A DNA stretch of 19,982 nucleotides from CAZCCC01 sp964497245 (lineage in GTDB: Bacteria > Patescibacteriota > Patescibacteriia > Buchananbacterales > UBA6539), in assembly GCA_964497245.1 (NCBI GenBank), contig CAZCCC010000024.1:1-19982 (forward strand), written 5' to 3'. A model generated the notes under the pieces. It worked only from the letters and a program-made list of their open reading frames with translations. It was not told the origin of the DNA and made no database searches. This document shows, one piece after another, positions 5,606 to 13,523 of this stretch. Numbering within the stretch: position 1 is the stretch's first letter; every line of letters starts with the position of its first letter. Made by a program: the position numbers and the translations under genes.

Positions 5606-6601
5606 ATGAAAAAAATTTATCCGTCAAAACTTAAAGTAGGGGATGAAATCAGAGTTATTGCTCCGGCCAGATCGTTGGGCATAATATCCGATGAAATCAG
5701 AAAAATTGCCAATCAGCGTTTTGGCGACTTAGGGCTTAAATTGAGTTTTGGCAAACATGTTGAGGAAATGGATGAGTTTAAATCTTCAAGCATTAAGTCA
5801 AGACTAAAAGATTTGCACCAGGCTTTTGCTGACAATAGTATAAAAGCAATAATCACAGTAATTGGTGGTTTTAATTCTAATCAACTTTTGGATTATATTG
5901 ATTGGAATTTATTAAAAAAAAATCCAAAAATTTTATGTGGCTACTCAGATATAACTGTTTTAAATAATGCCATTTATGCCAAAACCGGAATTGTGACTTA
6001 TTCAGGTCCTCATTATTCCACTTTTGGTATGAAAAATTATTTTGACCACACTTTGGATTATTTTAAGAAATGTCTTTTTTCCAATAAGCCGTTTGAAGTG
6101 TTGCCAAGTGAGTATTGGACTGATGATATGTGGTATCAGAACCAAGAAAAAAGAAAACCAATAGAAAACAAAGGCTTTTTGGCAATTAATCAGGGTAATT
6201 CAAGCGGAACAATTTTGGCTTCCAATCTTTGCACTTTTAATTTACTTCAAGGCACAAAGTATTTTCCGCCGTTGAAAAATAGTATTTTGTTTTTAGAGGA
6301 AGATAATTTGGAAAGAAATTATACCGCCGTTGGATTTGATCGTAATTTACAATCACTTATTCATCAAAAATATTTTAAAGGAGTCAAAGGTGTAGTTATT
6401 GGAAGATTTCAAAAAGAGTCGGAAATTTCTGAAGATGTGATTAAAAAAATTATAAAATCAAAAAAAGAATTAGAAAAAATTCCGGTTGTGGCAAATGTTG
6501 ATTTTGGACATACTGATCCGCGTATTACTTTTCCGGTTGGGGGAATTGCAGAAATGTCAGTAAAAAAATCAGGCATTAAGATAAAAATAATCAAACATTA
6601 G
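5606..6601 (+). CDS. Serine peptidase S66 (LD-carboxypeptidase / MccF-like)
   Basis: The 331-residue protein matches the usual length of S66 peptidases, which cleave L,D bonds of murein tetrapeptides or, in MccF types, detoxify microcin C-like peptidyl-nucleotides. The expected Ser-Glu-His triad is visible: S114 in GYSDIT, E231 in LFLEEDN and H302 in DFGHTDP. N-terminal VIAPAR and the GGFNSNQLLDYIDW segment are also typical. No signal peptide is seen, so it acts in the cytoplasm, in peptidoglycan recycling or peptide detoxification. I chose the ATG at 5606 over a TTG two codons upstream; no Shine-Dalgarno helps. The MccF-like insert is suggested by length, but the substrate cannot be fixed. 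Confidence 0.88.
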   Translation: MKKIYPSKLKVGDEIRVIAPARSLGIISDEIRKIANQRFGDLGLKLSFGKHVEEMDEFKSSSIKSRLKDLHQAFADNSIKAIITVIGGFNSNQLLDYIDWNLLKKNPKILCGYSDITVLNNAIYAKTGIVTYSGPHYSTFGMKNYFDHTLDYFKKCLFSNKPFEVLPSEYWTDDMWYQNQEKRKPIENKGFLAINQGNSSGTILASNLCTFNLLQGTKYFPPLKNSILFLEEDNLERNYTAVGFDRNLQSLIHQKYFKGVKGVVIGRFQKESEISEDVIKKIIKSKKELEKIPVVANVDFGHTDPRITFPVGGIAEMSVKKSGIKIKIIKH

Positions 6602-6676
6602 AATCAATTTGGCTTTGGAATAAAGGGTATTAACCGCGGAGTCTTACACGCCTTAAGTCGCCAATAAATTAATATT

Positions 6677-7687
6677 ATGAATTTAGAAAAAATTAATCAA
6701 ATATTGGAATCGTATCCGCCTTTTAGACGCAAACAGGTTTATGATGCGATTTTTCATCGTTTGATTTCTGATTGGTCTGAAATTTCCAATTTATCAAAGG
6801 AGTTGCTTGAAATGCTTAAAAAAGAATGTCCCTTGGAAATTAAGGCGAAAATTTTTCAAACCAAAGATAAAAAAACCATAAAAGCTGCAATTAAATTGTC
6901 AGATGACAAAGAAATAGAAACGGTTTTAATGAGGCACAAAGACAACCGAAATACAGTCTGTGTTTCCTGTCAGGTGGGTTGCGCTTTGGACTGTGCTTTT
7001 TGCTCAACCGGCCAACAGGGCTTTTGTCGTAATTTAAGTGCTGAGGAAATTATTTTACAGGCTTTGTTTTTTACTCGGTTATTAAAGAAGGAAGGAAAAA
7101 GGATTACCAACGTAGTTTTTATGGGTATGGGCGAGCCTTTTTTAAATTATGATAATGTTATGAAGACAATTACTTGGCTGAAAGACAAAAATAAATTTAA
7201 TATTGGAAGCAGGCAAATTTCCGTTTCAACCTCAGGTATTATTGACGGTATTAAGAAATTTGCCGATGAGCCTCTTCAGGTTAATTTGGCTTTTTCTCTT
7301 CATGCCGCTGACAATGATTTAAGGCAAAGCCTTATGCCGGTCAATATTTCTAATAAATTAAATGATGTCTTGGATGAGCTTGCAAAGTATATTAAAAAAA
7401 CAAATCGACGGGTAATGATTGAATATTTAATGTTAAAAGGTATAAATGATTCGGAAAAAAATGTTTATGATTTAGCTGCCCTTTTAAAGAAAAAACTTCA
7501 TAGGCTTTTTTTTGTAAATTTAATTACATATAATCCGACAAAAAAATTTCAGCCCTCTAGCCAAAAAGAAATAAATGCATTCAAAAATATTTTAGAAAAA
7601 GAGGGAATTGAAGTGGTGCAAAGATATCGTTTTGGCGCAGACATAAAAGCTGCCTGCGGTCAGCTGGCCTCAAATAAAAAAAATTAA
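6677..7687 (+). CDS. rlmN: 23S rRNA (A2503-C2) / tRNA (A37-C2) methyltransferase RlmN
   Basis: This radical SAM enzyme methylates C2 of A2503 in 23S rRNA and of A37 in some tRNAs. The Fe-S cluster motif C102-x3-C106-x2-C109 lies in VGCALDCAFCSTGQQGF. The catalytic methyl-carrying cysteine is C327 in AACGQL near the C-terminus, and C95 matches the other conserved cysteine. GMGEPFLNYDNV is the SAM-binding GGE-like motif, and the N-terminal helical domain (YPPFRRKQVYDAIFHR) is the RNA-binding part. At 336 residues it is slightly shorter than the Escherichia coli enzyme but complete. The deacetylase gene follows after 2 bases, so the pair is co-transcribed. Confidence 0.97.
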   Translation: MNLEKINQILESYPPFRRKQVYDAIFHRLISDWSEISNLSKELLEMLKKECPLEIKAKIFQTKDKKTIKAAIKLSDDKEIETVLMRHKDNRNTVCVSCQVGCALDCAFCSTGQQGFCRNLSAEEIILQALFFTRLLKKEGKRITNVVFMGMGEPFLNYDNVMKTITWLKDKNKFNIGSRQISVSTSGIIDGIKKFADEPLQVNLAFSLHAADNDLRQSLMPVNISNKLNDVLDELAKYIKKTNRRVMIEYLMLKGINDSEKNVYDLAALLKKKLHRLFFVNLITYNPTKKFQPSSQKEINAFKNILEKEGIEVVQRYRFGADIKAACGQLASNKKN

Positions 7688-7689
7688 TT

Positions 7690-8532
7690 ATGAAAAAGAT
7701 TTTTTATTTAACAATGATTGTTTTTTTTCTTTCTCTATTAATTTTTTTTATCCCAAAATATTTTTTAGCAGAGTCAAATGTAAGTCAAGAAATTAATCAA
7801 GAACAAAGACAAAACGAAAATAAGGAAAATAGCCAGGAAGAAACGGAAAAGATAATTCCGACGCAGGCAAAAGTGCCAATTTTAATTTATCACCATATAA
7901 GGGATTTTTCGGCAAAAGACAGTACAAATGACAAAACCTTCATTGTTCCGGCTGTTGATTTTTCAAAACAGCTTGAATATTTAAAAAATGAAGGCTTTGA
8001 ATCTATTTTATTTAAAGATTTAATTGATTATTTTAATGGCGATTTTTCAATGCCAGACAAGCCGGTGATAATTTCATTTGATGACGGACTGAAAAATCAA
8101 TTTAATAATGCTTTTCCTTTACTTGTTGAAAACGGTTTTAAAGCGACTTTTTTTATTTTTACAAATCCAATTGGAAAAAATTCTAATTACATGAATTGGG
8201 AAGAGGTAAATCAACTTCATGATGCCGGAATGGAGATAGGTGTTCATGGCCATTATCATCTTTTTTTAGACAGAATAAGTCAAGAGGAGCTTGAAAAAGA
8301 AATTGTTTTAAGCAGGCAAATTATTGAAGACAATATTAATTCTGAAGTAAGCGTTATTGCCTACCCATTTGGAAGTTATAATGAAGATGCGATAAATAAA
8401 CTTAAAGGAAAAGGCTATCTTGCAGCAAGGGGAATTACAAATGGAGTTTTTCATACCAAAGACGATATGTTTAAACTTAAAGGATATTTTATTACTGATA
8501 ATTTTTCCAGATTTAAAAATATTGTTGATTAG
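7690..8532 (+). CDS. Membrane-anchored polysaccharide deacetylase (NodB family)
   Basis: The 280-residue protein has an N-terminal membrane anchor (about 5-23), then a Glu/Gln/Asn-rich linker to about residue 58 and a NodB catalytic domain. Visible motifs: SFDDG (129-133, catalytic Asp and metal Asp), the metal pair H186 and H190 in GVHGHYH, and YPFGSY (225-230). These enzymes remove acetyl groups from N-acetylglucosamine in peptidoglycan or surface polysaccharide, outside the membrane. PILIYHHI near 63-70 is common in the PgaB/IcaB-like branch. It starts 2 bases after rlmN. The C-terminus is short but the core looks whole. Substrate is not determined; with the S66 peptidase and uppS nearby, wall modification is reasonable. 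Confidence 0.9.
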   Translation: MKKIFYLTMIVFFLSLLIFFIPKYFLAESNVSQEINQEQRQNENKENSQEETEKIIPTQAKVPILIYHHIRDFSAKDSTNDKTFIVPAVDFSKQLEYLKNEGFESILFKDLIDYFNGDFSMPDKPVIISFDDGLKNQFNNAFPLLVENGFKATFFIFTNPIGKNSNYMNWEEVNQLHDAGMEIGVHGHYHLFLDRISQEELEKEIVLSRQIIEDNINSEVSVIAYPFGSYNEDAINKLKGKGYLAARGITNGVFHTKDDMFKLKGYFITDNFSRFKNIVD

Positions 8533-8567
8533 TAATTTAATATATGACCTATAAAACCTACTTGTTA

Positions 8568-8596
8568 TTGGCAAATATATTGAAATAAGCTATAAT
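8568..8596 (+). promoter_or_regulatory. Promoter of the HU gene
   Basis: TTGGCA (8568-8573) and TATAAT (8591-8596) are 17 bases apart, a strong sigma70-type promoter. Transcription would start near 8603, giving a leader of about 25 bases without a Shine-Dalgarno. Confidence 0.8.
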
Positions 8597-8627
8597 AATT
8601 ACATAATTAATAATTTTCTTTAAAAAA

Positions 8628-8909
8628 ATGGCTAAAATGACCAAATCTCAAATGCTTGCAGCCTTAGCTGAAAGCACTGAGTTAAGCAAAAAAGACGTAG
8701 TTTCAGTTGTTGAGAAGCTAGTTGAACTAGCTTATGTAGAAGTCAAAAAAAGCGGTGAGTTTACCATTCCTGGAATAGGTAAATTAGTTAAGATGAACAG
8801 AAAGGCAAGAATGGGAAGAAATCCTGCCACTGGCGAAGAGATCAAAATACCGGCAAAAACTGTTGTTAAATTCAGAGTTGCCAAGGCCGCAAAAGAAGCT
8901 GTTTTATAA
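8628..8909 (+). CDS. hup: HU-family nucleoid DNA-binding protein
   Basis: The 93-residue protein has the full HU layout: N-terminal helices (MTKSQMLAALAESTELSKKDVV, in part), the GEFTIPGIGKL beta strand, and the arm RKARMGRNPATGEEIKIPAKTVVKF whose Arg/Asn/Pro tip intercalates into DNA. It binds and bends DNA as a dimer and compacts the nucleoid. It is monocistronic, with its own strong promoter upstream and a terminator downstream, as expected for an abundant protein. The start could be the first or second Met (MAKM); the first is kept. Confidence 0.96.
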   Translation: MAKMTKSQMLAALAESTELSKKDVVSVVEKLVELAYVEVKKSGEFTIPGIGKLVKMNRKARMGRNPATGEEIKIPAKTVVKFRVAKAAKEAVL

Positions 8910-8925
8910 AAGCTTTTTAAAATAG

Positions 8926-8953
8926 AAGAGTCTGAGAAATTTCAGGCTCTTTT
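8926..8953 (+). terminator. Terminator of the HU gene
   Basis: AAGAGTCTGA (8926-8935) pairs with TTCAGGCTCTT (8941-8951), with one T-G mismatch, and is followed by a T-rich run. It separates HU from the glycosyltransferase-like gene. Confidence 0.8.
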
Positions 8954-8987
8954 ATTTTATCTAAAAAAGTTGAAAACTACATTTGGG

Positions 8988-9016
8988 TTAACTTTTTTTA
9001 CAAAGTGATGTATAAT
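8988..9016 (+). promoter_or_regulatory. Promoter of the glycosyltransferase-like gene
   Basis: TTAACT (8988-8993) and TATAAT (9011-9016) have a 17-base spacer. Transcription would start near 9022, only about 10 bases before the ATG at 9033, so the mRNA is almost leaderless. Confidence 0.65.
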
Positions 9017-9032
9017 TAAAGGGATTAACTTT

Positions 9033-10385
9033 ATGTCAAAAAAGTCTTGCATAAAAACCAAAGCCTGGATAATTTCAGTTGATATGGGTTATGGCCATCA
9101 GCGGCCGGCTCATTCTTTGAGGCGTTTAGTATATAAAGGAAGGATAATTACCGCCAATAACTATCCGGGAATTCCTTCTTTTGATCGGAAAATTTGGGAT
9201 GAAAGCCGAAAATTTTATGAATTTATGTCCCGTTTTAAAAATGTTCCGGTTGTTGGAAAAAAAGCTTGGAATATCTATGATAGTTTGCAGGAAATTCCCG
9301 ATTTTTATCCTCGTCGAGATCTTTCAAAACAAAGTTTGCAGCTGCGGCAGATTTATACGTTGATTGAAACTAAAAAATGGGGCAAGCATCTTATTGATAA
9401 ACTTTCTAAAAAGCCTCTGCCGTTGATTTCAACTTTTTTTATTTCGGCATTTATGGCCGAAACTTTTAATTATCCCGGCGAAATTTATTGTTTGGCAACT
9501 GATACTGATATAAACCGAGCCTGGGCGCCGAAACAGCCTGCTTCTTCAAAAATTAAATATTTTGCTCCCAGCTACAGAGTAGTTGAAAGATTGAAGCTTT
9601 ATGGCGTGCCGGCGGAAAATATTTTTTTAACCGGCTTTCCTTTACCCTTGGAAAACCTTGGCAATTCAAATCTTAATGTTTTGAAAAAAAACTTGAAGAA
9701 TCGTTTGATAAATTTAGACCCAAAAAGAAGGTACTGGAAGGCTTATCACAGCGTCGTTGAAAAATATCTGGGTTTTAAAAGGCTGCCGAAGAAATCTAAT
9801 CACTTATTGACATTAATGTTTGCTGTAGGTGGTGCCGGCGCTCAAAAAGAAATTGGAGTCAAAATAATAAAAAGCTTAAAGAATAAGATTATAAAAAAAG
9901 AAATAAGGATTATTTTAGTTGCCGGAATTCATAATAATTTAAGCAAATTCTTTCGTAAAGCAGCTATTCAAGCAGGGCTGGGTAAAGAGCTGGGAAAAGG
10001 GGTAAAAATTATATTTTCCGCCGGTAAAAATGATTATTTCAGAAAATTTAATGAAGTGCTTCACAATGTTGATATTTTATGGACTAAACCTTCCGAATTG
10101 AGTTTTTATTGCGCTTTGGGAATCCCGATTATAATTGCTCCGCCAATAGGTTCTCAAGAGCAGTTTAATCGCCGTTGGCTGAGGACTATTGGCGCTGCTT
10201 CAAGCCAGTTTGATCCTAAACACTGCGATGAATGGCTTTTTGACTGGGTTAACTCCGGCTGGCTGGCCGAAGCAGCAATGCAGGGTTTTGTTGAAGCTCC
10301 TAAATTTGGAACTTACAATATTGAGAAAATAATTTGTCATCAATTTGAAAAAGCCAAAAAACCGAAGATGGTGCTGCAGTATTAG
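9033..10385 (+). CDS. GT-B-like glycosyltransferase (MGDG synthase/MurG-like)
   Basis: This 450-residue protein looks like a two-domain GT-B enzyme but I cannot name its family. An N-terminal MGYGHQRPAHSL (18-29) replaces the usual G-G-G-H-x-x-A-A acceptor loop of MGDG synthases. The C-terminal domain contains FAVGGAGAQKEIG (263-275) and a donor-site-like run TKPSELSFYCALGIPIIIAP (351-370) followed by GSQEQFNRRWL, as in MurG-like enzymes. LATDTDINRAW near 154-164 resembles the interdomain region. No signal peptide or membrane helix is seen, so a peripheral cytoplasmic enzyme moving a sugar onto a lipid or wall precursor is a fair guess. It has its own promoter and a hairpin after the stop. 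Confidence 0.6.
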   Translation: MSKKSCIKTKAWIISVDMGYGHQRPAHSLRRLVYKGRIITANNYPGIPSFDRKIWDESRKFYEFMSRFKNVPVVGKKAWNIYDSLQEIPDFYPRRDLSKQSLQLRQIYTLIETKKWGKHLIDKLSKKPLPLISTFFISAFMAETFNYPGEIYCLATDTDINRAWAPKQPASSKIKYFAPSYRVVERLKLYGVPAENIFLTGFPLPLENLGNSNLNVLKKNLKNRLINLDPKRRYWKAYHSVVEKYLGFKRLPKKSNHLLTLMFAVGGAGAQKEIGVKIIKSLKNKIIKKEIRIILVAGIHNNLSKFFRKAAIQAGLGKELGKGVKIIFSAGKNDYFRKFNEVLHNVDILWTKPSELSFYCALGIPIIIAPPIGSQEQFNRRWLRTIGAASSQFDPKHCDEWLFDWVNSGWLAEAAMQGFVEAPKFGTYNIEKIICHQFEKAKKPKMVLQY

Positions 10386-10399
10386 TCAAGAAAATATAC

Positions 10400-10416
10400 G
10401 GTTGCCTTTGGCAACC
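10400..10416 (+). terminator. Hairpin after the glycosyltransferase-like gene
   Basis: GGTTGCC (10400-10406) and GGCAACC (10410-10416) form a perfect 7-bp stem around TTT. No T tract follows directly (the run near 10442-10449 is too far), so it is a weak terminator or an mRNA end-protecting hairpin. Confidence 0.5.
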
Positions 10417-10479
10417 TAAACAAGAAGAATACTCCGCATTATTTTTTTTGCTTTATTGATAGAATATTTATAATTTTTG

Positions 10480-10488
10480 TGTTATACT
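10480..10488 (+). promoter_or_regulatory. Extended -10 promoter for korA
   Basis: TG-T-TATACT is an extended -10 element with no good -35 at normal spacing (TTGATA at 10456-10461 is 21 bases away). Transcription would start near 10495, about 3 bases before the ATG at 10498, so the mRNA is probably leaderless. Confidence 0.6.
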
Positions 10489-10497
10489 GAAGTCATT

Positions 10498-12228
10498 ATG
10501 AAAAATAAAATTTTTACTTGGAAAATAGGAGGTGAAGGAGGAGGCGGCCAACAGGCTGCCGGTCTTATTTTCACCAAAGCCTGTGTTCGCGGTGGCTTGT
10601 CTACTTTTGACAGTTCTGAATATCCTTCGCGGATTCGGGGAGGATTGGTTACTTACAGAGTAAGTATTTCTGATAAGCCGGTAATGGCGATTTACCAAAA
10701 GACTCAGCTGTTAATTGCCTTAAACCGGGAAGCTTTTGACTACTGTCTTGCAGATATGACTAAAGACGGGGTTATTTTATATGACAGCGATAAATTCAAG
10801 ATTGAGCCCAGAGAGGCAAAGGGAATCAAAGTCTATCCAATGCCTTTGGAAAAAATGGCTAAAGAAGCTGAAATAAATAAAATTGCGCTAAATATAATAA
10901 TTACTGGCGCCTGTGCGGCTTTATTGGATTATGATTTAAAAATTATCAATGAAGTTATTGAAGACGCTTTTAGTGAAAAAGGTTCAGATATTGTTAAAAT
11001 GAATATTGCTGCCTTAAAGTTCGGTTATAATTACGCTAAAAATAATTTTGATGTTGGTAACTTTCCTTATAAATTAAAACCTCTTAAAAAAGAAGTTAAT
11101 TCGGTAATTGTCACTTCAAATGACACTCTTTCTTTGGCAGCGGTTGCTTGCGGTTGCAAGTTTATGGCAGCTTATCCAATGACGCCAGCTTCTTCAATTA
11201 TGCATAATTTGGCTGCTTGGGCGCAAAATTGCGGAATGATACTTAAACATGCTGAAGATGAAATTTCGGCTATTCACATGGCAATCGGCGCCGGTTATGC
11301 CGGAGTCAGATCAATGACTTGCACTTCGGGCGGAGGCTTTGCTTTAATGTCAGAGGCTTTGGCTTTGGCCGGAATTACTGAAACGCCGATTGTGATTGCT
11401 GAGGCTCAAAGACCGGGCCCGGCGACAGGTTTGCCAACATGGACTGAACAAGGTGATTTAGATTTTTTGCGCCATGCCGGACACGGAGAATTCATTCGGG
11501 TTATTTTAACTCCGGGTGACCCGAAAGAGGCCTTTGATTTGACTGTTTCGGCTTTCAACCTAGCTGAAGTTTGGCAAATCCCAGTTTTTATTTTAGTGGA
11601 TAAATATATTGCCGAAGGACATCAGTCAATTAAGGAACCAGCTATAGATAAAATAAAAATTGATCGCGGTAAAATTTTAAGTGATGAGCAATCGGCAAAA
11701 ATTAAGGATTTCAAGCGTTATTCTTATTCTAAATCAGGTGTTTCGCCTCGTTCTATTCCCGGCCAAAAAAACGGGGTTTATTTGGCAAACAGTGATGAGC
11801 ATAATGAATATGGATTCACCATTGAAGGGTATCAAGCAGAAACCAGAAAATTAATGGTTGAAAAAAGGGCTGCTAAGATTTCTGGCTTGCTTAAAGATCT
11901 GCCAAAGCCCAAATTGTTCGGGCCTAAAACCGCAAAAATTACTTTAATCGGCTGGGGTTCAATAAAGGGTCCGGTTTTAGAAGCACTTAAAATTTTAGAT
12001 AAAGTAAATTATATCCATTTAACAGCGCCATGGCCTTTTAGTCAGGGAGAAGTTAAAAAATTAACAAAGGGTGTTAAAAAATTAGTAGCAATTGAAAATA
12101 ATTATACCGGCCAGCTGGCAAACATTTTGGAAGAAAATGGCATAAAGGTTTATAAAAGGCTTAATAAATACAACGGCGCCCAGTTTTTTCCGGAGGAGGT
12201 TTTAGAGGCAATTAAAAAAGTAATTTAA
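10498..12228 (+). CDS. korA: 2-oxoacid:acceptor oxidoreductase, fused gamma-alpha subunit
   Basis: The 576-residue protein fuses a gamma domain (about 1-190, opening with GGEGGGGQQAAG) to an alpha domain (about 200-576) with YPMTPASS (226-233, the YPITP signature), CTSGGGFALMSEAL and GPATGLPT (307-314). With the beta subunit it oxidatively decarboxylates a 2-oxoacid (2-oxoglutarate, pyruvate or branched-chain) to an acyl-CoA and reduces ferredoxin in the cytoplasm. I chose the ATG at 10498, which aligns with the family start, over an upstream Met that would precede the promoter's start site. The beta subunit gene follows after 103 bases. No ferredoxin-like delta subunit is in the window. The substrate cannot be told from the sequence, so the symbol is by subfamily resemblance only. 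Confidence 0.9.
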   Translation: MKNKIFTWKIGGEGGGGQQAAGLIFTKACVRGGLSTFDSSEYPSRIRGGLVTYRVSISDKPVMAIYQKTQLLIALNREAFDYCLADMTKDGVILYDSDKFKIEPREAKGIKVYPMPLEKMAKEAEINKIALNIIITGACAALLDYDLKIINEVIEDAFSEKGSDIVKMNIAALKFGYNYAKNNFDVGNFPYKLKPLKKEVNSVIVTSNDTLSLAAVACGCKFMAAYPMTPASSIMHNLAAWAQNCGMILKHAEDEISAIHMAIGAGYAGVRSMTCTSGGGFALMSEALALAGITETPIVIAEAQRPGPATGLPTWTEQGDLDFLRHAGHGEFIRVILTPGDPKEAFDLTVSAFNLAEVWQIPVFILVDKYIAEGHQSIKEPAIDKIKIDRGKILSDEQSAKIKDFKRYSYSKSGVSPRSIPGQKNGVYLANSDEHNEYGFTIEGYQAETRKLMVEKRAAKISGLLKDLPKPKLFGPKTAKITLIGWGSIKGPVLEALKILDKVNYIHLTAPWPFSQGEVKKLTKGVKKLVAIENNYTGQLANILEENGIKVYKRLNKYNGAQFFPEEVLEAIKKVI

Positions 12229-12331
12229 ATATTTTGTTAAGCATTTTAATTAATTAAGTTGAAGAATCAAGAATAAAGGATAACCTGATTAGTTATAGTT
12301 CTTAATTTTTGATTATAAATTATATTTTCCT

Positions 12332-13186
12332 ATGTCTAGCGAACAAGATTTCATAACTCCGATAAAGCCAACTTGGTGTATTGGCTGTGGCAATTTTGGC
12401 ATTTGGACGGCTTTAAAACAGGCTTTGGCCGAATTAAATCTAGAACCTCATCAAGTAGTAATGTCCTTTGATATTGGCTGCTGCGGAAATGGGGCTAATT
12501 GGCACAATACCTATGTTTTTCACAGTCTTCACGGCAGACCTTTGCCGGTTGCTTATGCAGTCAAACTTGCCAATCATGATTTAAAAGTAATTGCAGTATC
12601 CGGAGATGGCGGTGGCTATGGTGAGGGTGGTAATCATTTTATTCATACTTGCCGGGGCAATATTGATATCACTTATATTATCCATAATAATCACCGTTAT
12701 AGTTTGACTACCGGCCAATCTTCGCCTACAAGTGAGCAGGGAGCAAAAACAAAATCAACGCCCAGTGGATTGATTGAAGAGCCGTTCAACGGTCTGCAGA
12801 CGGCAATTACCTGTGGTGCTACTTTTGTTGCCCAAGGCTATTCGGATGAAGTCGCCCATTTGAAAAATATTTTCAAAAAAGCAATAAGTCATAAGGGGTT
12901 TTCATTAATTGATGTGCTTCAACCTTGTGTTATTTTTAATAATAAAGATGTTAGAGAACAGTATCGGTTAAAGACCTATAAACTTGAAGAAAGAAACTAT
13001 AAACCAAATAATAAGATTGAAGCTTACAAAAAGGCAGGAGAAACGGAAAAATTGCCAATCGGGGTATTATATCAGGAAGACAGACCAACCTATGAAAGTC
13101 AATTGTCGCAAATTGCTGAAATACCTTTAGTAAAGCAAAAAGTGGAAAAAGTAATAATTAGCGATTTATTGAAAGAATTTAAATAG
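12332..13186 (+). CDS. korB: 2-oxoacid:acceptor oxidoreductase, beta (TPP-binding) subunit
   Basis: The 284-residue beta subunit carries the thiamine diphosphate motif G91-D-G-G-G ... N119-N120, with the substrate-site run LTTGQSSPTSEQG. Four cysteines (C16 and C19 in WCIGCG, C50 in GCCGNG, C199 in QPCV) are spaced like the [4Fe-4S] ligands of crenarchaeal-type two-subunit oxidoreductases. It pairs with the fused gamma-alpha subunit upstream to make the alpha-beta enzyme that passes electrons to ferredoxin. There is no obvious promoter of its own apart from AT-rich sequence in the 103-base gap, so cotranscription is likely. A strong terminator follows. Confidence 0.93.
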   Translation: MSSEQDFITPIKPTWCIGCGNFGIWTALKQALAELNLEPHQVVMSFDIGCCGNGANWHNTYVFHSLHGRPLPVAYAVKLANHDLKVIAVSGDGGGYGEGGNHFIHTCRGNIDITYIIHNNHRYSLTTGQSSPTSEQGAKTKSTPSGLIEEPFNGLQTAITCGATFVAQGYSDEVAHLKNIFKKAISHKGFSLIDVLQPCVIFNNKDVREQYRLKTYKLEERNYKPNNKIEAYKKAGETEKLPIGVLYQEDRPTYESQLSQIAEIPLVKQKVEKVIISDLLKEFK

Positions 13187-13208
13187 CTTAGTTGAATTTA
13201 TAAAAATA

Positions 13209-13233
13209 GCGCCTTCCTTGGAAGGTGCTTTTT
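13209..13233. terminator. Terminator between korB and the convergent minus-strand gene
   Basis: GCGCCTTCC (13209-13217) and GGAAGGTGC (13220-13228) pair, with five T residues on the plus side and an A/T-rich run on the other. It ends korB and may also end the convergent 67-aa gene, whose stop is at 13232-13234. Confidence 0.8.
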
Positions 13234-13435
13234 AGTGGTGATTTTTTCCGCCCAGTGGCATAATATAGCCACATCTGGGACATGGCTCGCTGCCTTTGAT
13301 TTTGTGTCCAAACCATGAACACCAAAAAATGTACCAAATTAGCTTGCTTAACTTTCGTTCTTGATCAATTCTTTTTTGCTTTTGGAAGCCTTTTCTTCCA
13401 TTTTTTCCATTGCTACTTTTAGAGTTGCTTTTCAT
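13232..13435 (-). CDS. Small basic protein with a zinc-ribbon-like C-terminus
   Basis: This 67-residue protein has a basic, Ser/Gly/Lys/Arg-rich N-terminal half, an aromatic segment (LIWYIFWCSWFGHK) and a C-terminal C-P-R-C-G pair. The WFGHK ... CPRCG layout recalls small phage-type zinc-ribbon proteins, where His or a distant Cys completes the site. It is real rather than a shadow: a strong AGGAGG (13444-13449) lies upstream of the ATG and a promoter is present. No function is known. The ribosome-binding site is partly inside a hairpin (see 13438-13481), so its translation may be regulated. Confidence 0.7.
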   Translation of the reverse strand: MKSNSKSSNGKNGRKGFQKQKRIDQERKLSKLIWYIFWCSWFGHKIKGSEPCPRCGYIMPLGGKNHH

Positions 13436-13437
13436 TT

Positions 13438-13481
13438 TATCATCCTCCTTTTTAGGAATTAGTCCGAATAAAAGGATGATA
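13438..13481 (-). promoter_or_regulatory. Hairpin partly sequestering the ribosome-binding site of the 67-aa gene
   Basis: On the minus strand TATCATCCT (from 13481-13473) pairs perfectly with AGGATGATA (13446-13438), 9 bp with a 26-base loop. The Shine-Dalgarno AGGAGG occupies 13449-13444, so three of its six bases are in the stem. The hairpin begins about 7 bases from the predicted transcription start. Confidence 0.55.
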
Positions 13482-13494
13482 TTATTATATTAAT

Positions 13495-13523
13495 ATATTA
13501 ACATTATTTTATAAAAAAGCCAA
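13495..13523 (-). promoter_or_regulatory. Promoter of the 67-aa gene
   Basis: On the minus strand TTGGCT (13518-13523) and TAATAT (13495-13500) are 17 bases apart. Transcription would start near 13488, just before the leader hairpin. TATAAT at 13484-13489 is a competing -10 but has no good -35. Confidence 0.5.
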
